Source of the DNA: Lachnospiraceae bacterium
Lineage (GTDB): Bacteria > Bacillota > Clostridia > Lachnospirales > Lachnospiraceae
DNA: 9,578 nt
Direction: 5' to 3'
Assembly: GCA_017958465.1 (NCBI GenBank)
Contig: JAGDCQ010000090.1
Span: 1-9,578 of the forward strand
Shown here: one piece after another, positions 5,437 through 9,578 of the stretch
Layout of the letters: each line of letters opens with the position of its first letter
Numbering within the stretch: the stretch's first letter is position 1
The notes under the pieces: generated by a model
The model's database searches: none
Told to the model about the DNA's origin: nothing
Seen by the model: the letters and a program-made list of their open reading frames with translations, nothing else
Position numbers and translations under genes: made by a program

Positions 5437-7140
5437 ATGAAAAAGTTATTCAAGCAAAGCTTCGCAGTGCTTGCAGGTGCCATTGTGTCGGCGGCGCTCC
5501 TTACAGCCTGCGGCAACGGAAAACAGGGGAACACAAACGGGCCCGGGGACCCGGCCGAGCTGGTCTCAACCTACGGTTTCCAGTGGACAGACCCTTCCAA
5601 GGTCATCCTGAACGAAAAGGGCGCAAAGGAGCTGCATTTCAACGTATATTCATCGAAAAACGCTTCTGCACTGGATTACAACGACATGCAGGTGATGGAG
5701 GACCTTTTCAAGCAGACAAACGTGGATGTGAGCTGGGAGAATGTTTCGGAATCGGTTTATTCCCAACAGAAGAACCTCATCTTCGGAAACGCGGACAACA
5801 GGCCGGACGCCATCTACCATGCGGGGATGAGCGCCGGTGAGATCATAAAATACGCTAAGCGCAAGGTGCTTGTGCCCATCAGCGATTATCTCGATTACAT
5901 GCCAAACCTGAAAAAGATCCTTGAGGAGAGGCCGGACATCAAAAAGCAGCTTATAAACACAGAAGACGGCAAGTTCTACTCACTCCCGAGGATCGAGGAG
6001 ATGGGCCTCCTCCAGAACCCCAACCTCCTTTTCTTAAACAAGGAATGGGCAAAGAAAGCTGTGGAAGCAGGGGCTGTGGAGCGCCTTTCGGCAGAGGACT
6101 TAAAAGACGGCCTCTCCCTGGATTCAAAGCAGATGGAACAGCTCCTCACATACTTCAAGGATAACGATATGAACGGCAACGGAAGGACGGACGACGAAAG
6201 GCCCTTGAGCTTTGTTTATAACAACTGGCAGGGCAACCAGTGCGACCTTTACGGCATGTTCGGCCTTAACGACAACCTTGAGCACAGAGTGATAGTAAAC
6301 GGAAAAGTGAACTACACTGTTCTTGATGACAGGTTCAAGACTGCTACGAACTTTATTGCCGGATGGGTAACAAAGGGACTTATAGACAAGGTATCCTTCG
6401 AGCAGAGCCAGGACAACTTCCTTGCAAACGGCAAAGGGCTTGAGACTTACGGCGCCTTTTACTGGTGGGAGAGCGAGACTGTTGTCTCGAACCCCGAGCA
6501 CTACATTGTCTGCAACCCTCTTGCAGGCCCCGACGGAAGCCGCACTGTGTGCGTTTCCAACAACCCTGAGATCGGTACCGGGGAAGTGATAGTCTTTTCG
6601 AGCTGCAAGTACCCTGAGGTATTGCTCGCTTACTTTGACAGATACTACGATCCGGTTGTTTCAGCCCAGATCAACTACGGTCCAATCGGGATTGTATACG
6701 AGGAAGAGCGCGACAAAGACGGCATGCTTGTCCAGAAGCCCCTTCCCGAGGGCATGACAGCCGACGAATTAAGGCTCCAGAACGCGCCTCTCGGCATCAT
6801 CTACCTTAGCGACTACGCGTGGAACAACGTTGTGAATATGGAGCCCAGGGCGAAACTCCGTCTCGAGCGCCTTAAAGCAAACGCAACGCCTTTTGTGCCG
6901 GAAGGAGTCGTTCCCTGCCCGAACCTCCAGTTCACACTCGAAGAGCTCAACACGCTCGGAAGCTATGAGAGCAACCTGAATGACTACATCAGGACAAATA
7001 TGATCGTGTGGCTGATGAAGGGCGGCGTTGCGGACGCCGACTGGGAAAACTTCAAAAACGATCTTCAGGGAAAAGTGAAGATCGGGGATATTCAGAAGGT
7101 TTACCAGGATGCCTATGACAGGTACCTGGAAGGAAAATAA
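5437..7140 (+). CDS. Extracellular solute-binding lipoprotein, LipO/LplA type
   Basis: A 567-residue sugar-binding lipoprotein, the substrate-capturing part of the importer. The signal peptide ends in lipobox L-T-A-C, with Cys25 as the lipid-anchored residue. A long two-lobed family-1 binding protein follows, with LHFNVYSSKN near the start of lobe 1, NRPDAIYHAG, and PISDYLDYMPNLKKILEERPD, a segment typical of LipO-class proteins. Residues 242-254 (DNDMNGNGRTDDE) resemble the EF-hand-like calcium loop known in alginate-binding AlgQ1/AlgQ2 and related large binding proteins. Many Trp and Tyr residues (NNWQGN, AFYWWES) fit a carbohydrate site. The strong AAGGAGG-type ribosome-binding site 13 bases after the permease stop suggests higher translation than the permeases, as usual for binding proteins. 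Its length, well over the 400-odd of small CUT1 binding proteins, suits oligosaccharide ligands. Confidence 0.93.
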   Translation: MKKLFKQSFAVLAGAIVSAALLTACGNGKQGNTNGPGDPAELVSTYGFQWTDPSKVILNEKGAKELHFNVYSSKNASALDYNDMQVMEDLFKQTNVDVSWENVSESVYSQQKNLIFGNADNRPDAIYHAGMSAGEIIKYAKRKVLVPISDYLDYMPNLKKILEERPDIKKQLINTEDGKFYSLPRIEEMGLLQNPNLLFLNKEWAKKAVEAGAVERLSAEDLKDGLSLDSKQMEQLLTYFKDNDMNGNGRTDDERPLSFVYNNWQGNQCDLYGMFGLNDNLEHRVIVNGKVNYTVLDDRFKTATNFIAGWVTKGLIDKVSFEQSQDNFLANGKGLETYGAFYWWESETVVSNPEHYIVCNPLAGPDGSRTVCVSNNPEIGTGEVIVFSSCKYPEVLLAYFDRYYDPVVSAQINYGPIGIVYEEERDKDGMLVQKPLPEGMTADELRLQNAPLGIIYLSDYAWNNVVNMEPRAKLRLERLKANATPFVPEGVVPCPNLQFTLEELNTLGSYESNLNDYIRTNMIVWLMKGGVADADWENFKNDLQGKVKIGDIQKVYQDAYDRYLEGK

Positions 7141-7167
7141 ACTACAGAAACCTTAAGGAGGAGACAA

Positions 7168-9015
7168 ATGAAGAAAAGAGTGATCGCCATCCTGCTCACT
7201 GCGGCTCTGGTTTTGGGGCTGGTCGCATGTGGTGGCAAAGGGAACGATCCCGCCGTGACAGGGGGAGCAAAGACAGGAAAAGCAGCCATAAGCGGTGTTG
7301 CAGACAAGAGCGTGCCTGCAGGCACAGTGTTTGACGCACTTGAGGGCGTTACCGCAAAGGACGGCGACGGAAAGGATATCACAGGGAAGATCACTGTGGA
7401 GTCCACACCTAAGCTTACATTCCTTAACGGAAAGGCTACACCCGAAGCTGCCGGAAACTATGAGCTTGTTTACAGCGTAAAGGGAGATGGCGAAAATGTG
7501 GAGGCTTATGCAACACTTACCGTTACAAAGAAGACCGGTGAAGCCGAAGTTTACAGGGAATTTGACTTTTCAACCAGGGAAGTTACAAACAACAGGGGCT
7601 GGGAAGCAAGGATAGGCGAGAGCGCCAAAGCCACAGCAGAGCTTAAGGACGGCGCTTACGTTATCGAGATCAAAAACCCCGGCAACGGCGACGGCGACGT
7701 ACAGCTTGCAAAAAAGAACTTTGAGCTTAAGGACGCTGATTACAGGATAAAGGTATGGGCAAAAGCAACAAAGCCCACCTACGCACACATCATCGCAAGA
7801 GATGAAAACGCAGAGGGCTGGAGTACCTTCGGAGGCGGCTTCAACCTTGTTATCGGCGAAAAGATAGCACCTCTCGTTATCGACTTCTCGGCAAAGGGCG
7901 GAAGCGCAGAGCTTCTTATCAACCTCGGAAAGATCACACCCAATCCCGACAACGCAGGGGACACCACTCCCGAGGATTTCACCGTGACTATTGACAAGAT
8001 AGAGCTTTATGAGATAGTAGGTGAAGAGGATAAAGTGCCGGTTTATACGGCTGACCTTACTAAAGAAGGCAGCGTGGCAGCAAGTGCCGGTGACGGCGCA
8101 GAGGCATCGATCAAAAACGAGGACGGAAAGGCAGTCCTTACTGTAGGCAAATACCCCACTGAAGGCGGCGTTTGGAGCGTTAAGGCAGATATCGCCCTTC
8201 CGGGTGTGACGATCGTAAAAGGCGAGAAATACTACTACAGCTTCAAGCTCAACGCAAAGAACGGCCAGAGCGGAGAAGCGCTTGTCGAGAGCGCAGAGAA
8301 AGGCTGGGAGAACAGAGCTAATTTCAACGGCCTTGGCGCAGCAGCGGGAGAGGACGTGATCGTTGAGGCAGCCTTTACTGCCGAAGCAGACGTAAACGAC
8401 CCTGTTATCCGCCTCCAGATCGGCAATGCTCCGGAAGGCGCAGCAGACAACATCATCACCATCAGCGACATAGTATTTGGCAAGCTTGAAGGCGACAAAG
8501 AGACAAAGAAGACTACAGACGCTTTCACGGCTCTCGGACGTGTGAGCGGAAACGGTGAGGACGCCACCATCCCGTGGGAGACCTTTAACGGCACCGACGA
8601 GGACAATGAAAAAGGCGTCGGCACCATCTGGATGAAGGACGGAAGCCTGTTCTACCGCATAGACGACGGCGGCACCGTGGACTGGCACAACAAGCTCATC
8701 TGCGGCTTTACGGGCAACCCCCTCAATCTTGAATCCGACAGTTACTACACCATCGAAGTAACCGCAAAAGCAGATAAAAACGTATCCTGCGGCGTATTCC
8801 TGAACCCTATGGGCGGCTGGGATCCCAGGATCGCTGAGGGAATGGACATCACAACTGAGTTTAAGACATTCTCCTTCAGCACCACGGAAACATTTATAAC
8901 GGATATGGCTTTCGAGCTCCTGTTCCAGTTTGGTTCGGAGGCAACTGCCGCTCTCGGGGATGTTACGGTGGAATTCAAAGAAGTAAAGATCATAAGGACA
9001 AAAGCCCTTAATTGA
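7168..9015 (+). CDS. Surface lipoprotein with Ig-like domain and three carbohydrate-binding-like modules
   Basis: A 615-residue lipoprotein without a recognisable enzyme. The lipobox L-V-A-C gives anchored Cys21, followed by a Gly/Lys-rich linker. Residues about 40-120 form a bacterial Ig-like domain (I-S-G-V-x-D-K-S-V-P-x-G-T-x-F-D, then V-T-A-K-D-x-D-G-K-D-I-T, ending YELVYSV...ATLTV). Three beta-sandwich modules of 150-160 residues follow: about 128-283 (starts YREFDFS, ends IDKIELYEI), 290-438 (starts PVYTADL, ends ISDIVFGKL) and 452-612 (ends FKEVKIIR). Each has the CBM4/9-like layout with a Y-x-I/F-x-V/L-x-A-K-A-type strand in the middle (DYRIKVWAKA, YYYSFKLNAK, YYTIEVTAKA) and a closing I-x-x-I/V strand. 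Likely role: hold polysaccharide at the cell surface for the adjacent glycosidase and importer. AAGGAGG lies just upstream; the frame ends in tandem TGA-TAA. CBM family and ligand are not certain. Confidence 0.85.
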   Translation: MKKRVIAILLTAALVLGLVACGGKGNDPAVTGGAKTGKAAISGVADKSVPAGTVFDALEGVTAKDGDGKDITGKITVESTPKLTFLNGKATPEAAGNYELVYSVKGDGENVEAYATLTVTKKTGEAEVYREFDFSTREVTNNRGWEARIGESAKATAELKDGAYVIEIKNPGNGDGDVQLAKKNFELKDADYRIKVWAKATKPTYAHIIARDENAEGWSTFGGGFNLVIGEKIAPLVIDFSAKGGSAELLINLGKITPNPDNAGDTTPEDFTVTIDKIELYEIVGEEDKVPVYTADLTKEGSVAASAGDGAEASIKNEDGKAVLTVGKYPTEGGVWSVKADIALPGVTIVKGEKYYYSFKLNAKNGQSGEALVESAEKGWENRANFNGLGAAAGEDVIVEAAFTAEADVNDPVIRLQIGNAPEGAADNIITISDIVFGKLEGDKETKKTTDAFTALGRVSGNGEDATIPWETFNGTDEDNEKGVGTIWMKDGSLFYRIDDGGTVDWHNKLICGFTGNPLNLESDSYYTIEVTAKADKNVSCGVFLNPMGGWDPRIAEGMDITTEFKTFSFSTTETFITDMAFELLFQFGSEATAALGDVTVEFKEVKIIRTKALN

Positions 9016-9024
9016 TAAGGTTTT

Positions 9025-9062
9025 GCGGGGGCGCGTGACTTGCGCCTCCGCCCTTTCGGAGG
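9025..9062 (+). promoter_or_regulatory. Mutually exclusive hairpins controlling a Shine-Dalgarno
   Basis: Segment 1 GCGGGGGCGC (9025-9034) pairs with segment 2 GCGCCTCCGC (9042-9051) in a 10-bp stem (one G-U pair, 7-base loop). Part of segment 2, CCTCCG (9045-9050), also pairs perfectly with segment 3 CGGAGG (9057-9062), which contains the ribosome-binding site of the following gene. Hairpin 1:2 leaves the site free; hairpin 2:3 hides it. There is no T-run after the first stem, so it is not a standard terminator. A role in translation control or in protecting the upstream mRNA is inferred. Confidence 0.5.
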
Positions 9063-9069
9063 ATAGGAC

Positions 9070-9578
9070 ATGACAAAAAGAGGCTTAATGCTTGCAATTT
9101 TGATGTTTATATGTGTAATACCTGCGCTTTTTCTTTCGGGCTGCAAAGCAGCGAAGGAAACGCCTTCGCCTGCCGATCCTTCCGACAAGGATTTTTCAGA
9201 GTACAGGACACCCGGAAGCATGGAAAAAGCATATGACTACAGCGTATTCTTCCTTCCCACAACGGACAAGAAGGGGCAGGCATATGTCGGGGACCCCATG
9301 CCTTACTACGAGGACGGGAAGTACTACATCTATTACCTGAAGGACGAAGGAGATTCCTTCAACCACTCTGTTTATCTTACGGTAACAGAGGATTTCACCA
9401 CGTATACCGAGTATCCGGACCCCGTGCTCGAATCGGACAGGGAAGGCGGACAGGATGCCTGGATAGGCACAGGCTCCGTTATAAAGGTGAACGGGGAATA
9501 CCTGTTCTTTTACACGGGCCACGCGGCTTCCGACCATTTTGAATACAAAGAGATGATAATGCTTGCAAAGGGGACAAC
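9070..9578 (+). CDS. Lipoprotein glycosidase, GH32-like (beta-fructosidase/levanase type), 3' partial
   Basis: The first 169 residues of an exported enzyme; the window ends inside it. Start ATG 9070-9072 follows GGAGGA (9058-9063) at a good distance. The signal peptide is hydrophobic up to lipobox L-S-G-C (anchored Cys25), followed by a Pro/Ser/Lys linker. The first propeller blade begins AYVGDPMPYYEDGKYYIYYL (residues 71-90): Asp75 in GDP sits where the GH32 nucleophile lies (WMNDPNG in classical invertases). Then HSVYLTVTEDFTTYTEYP corresponds to the HA-x-S-x-D-L-x-x-W segment, and IGTGSVIKVNGEYLFFYTGH (132-151) to the GSAV...G...LFYTG strand pair of GH32. The expected job is cleavage of fructan or sucrose-like sugars at the cell surface. 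The RDP and acid/base EC motifs would lie beyond the window. GH43 or GH68-like propellers are alternatives, as the nucleophile motif is not the standard one. Confidence 0.75.
   Translation, partial: MTKRGLMLAILMFICVIPALFLSGCKAAKETPSPADPSDKDFSEYRTPGSMEKAYDYSVFFLPTTDKKGQAYVGDPMPYYEDGKYYIYYLKDEGDSFNHSVYLTVTEDFTTYTEYPDPVLESDREGGQDAWIGTGSVIKVNGEYLFFYTGHAASDHFEYKEMIMLAKGT

Noticed and set aside
7570..8688. Long open frame on the minus strand (372 codons) inside the binding-lipoprotein gene
   Set aside because: It lies wholly within a well-supported lipoprotein gene, has a Cys- and Val-rich composition without domain signs, and is a by-product of the codon pattern of the plus strand.
9025..9051. 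Intrinsic terminator between the binding lipoprotein and the glycosidase
   Set aside because: The stem is strong but is followed by CCTTTCGG, not a T-run, and the next gene has its ribosome-binding site directly after it.
1..9578. CRISPR arrays, insertion sequences, tRNA or rRNA genes
   Set aside because: No regularly spaced repeats, transposase-like proteins, terminal repeats or tRNA-like folds were found on either strand.

Overview
The window looks like chromosomal DNA from a low-to-middle GC Gram-positive anaerobe, most likely a gut or rumen Bacillota of the Lachnospiraceae type. The signs are near-consensus AAGGAGG ribosome-binding sites, three lipobox-containing exported proteins, a sigma-A promoter of the TTGACA/TAAAAT kind, an ABC importer of the LplB/YtcP/LipO class without its own ATPase, and a Cache-GGDEF signalling protein. 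Genus cannot be decided from the sequence alone.

Left part (1-2085, + strand): the C-terminal end of a sugar-binding protein of the ribose-binding/LacI-like periplasmic fold overlaps by 4 bases (ATGA) a membrane diguanylate cyclase with an N-terminal TM, an extracellular Cache-like sensor, a second TM and an intact GGDEF active site. This cyclase frame is broken by one in-frame TAG codon at 847-849. Coding similarity to Cache proteins continues on both sides, so it is a fresh nonsense mutation, a sequencing error, or a readthrough case.

Middle (2086-3508): a short convergent spacer with small palindromes, then a LacI-family regulator on the minus strand (2183-3214). Its divergent control region (3215-3508) is dense: an extended -10 promoter for the regulator, a very good sigma-A promoter for the right-hand operon, a perfect match to the Gram-positive cre consensus lying on the predicted transcription start, a cluster of TGTAAA(C) half-sites and two odd-centred inverted repeats.

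Right part (3509-9578, + strand): one tightly packed operon of two sugar-ABC permeases, an extracellular solute-binding lipoprotein with a calcium-loop-like motif, a 615-residue lipoprotein with an Ig-like domain and three predicted beta-sandwich carbohydrate-binding modules but no enzyme, and the start of a lipoprotein glycosidase of the five-bladed propeller type, best read as GH32 (beta-fructosidase), truncated by the window end. Read together: the glycan is held at the cell surface by the binding lipoprotein, trimmed by the anchored GH32-like enzyme, and the products are captured by the solute-binding protein and imported, under LacI-type and carbon-catabolite control. The fructan substrate is an inference that rests on the last, incomplete gene.

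The most unusual items are the in-frame amber codon in the cyclase, a three-segment RNA element (9025-9062) in which two mutually exclusive hairpins decide whether the Shine-Dalgarno of the glycosidase gene is free, and the packed operator region.
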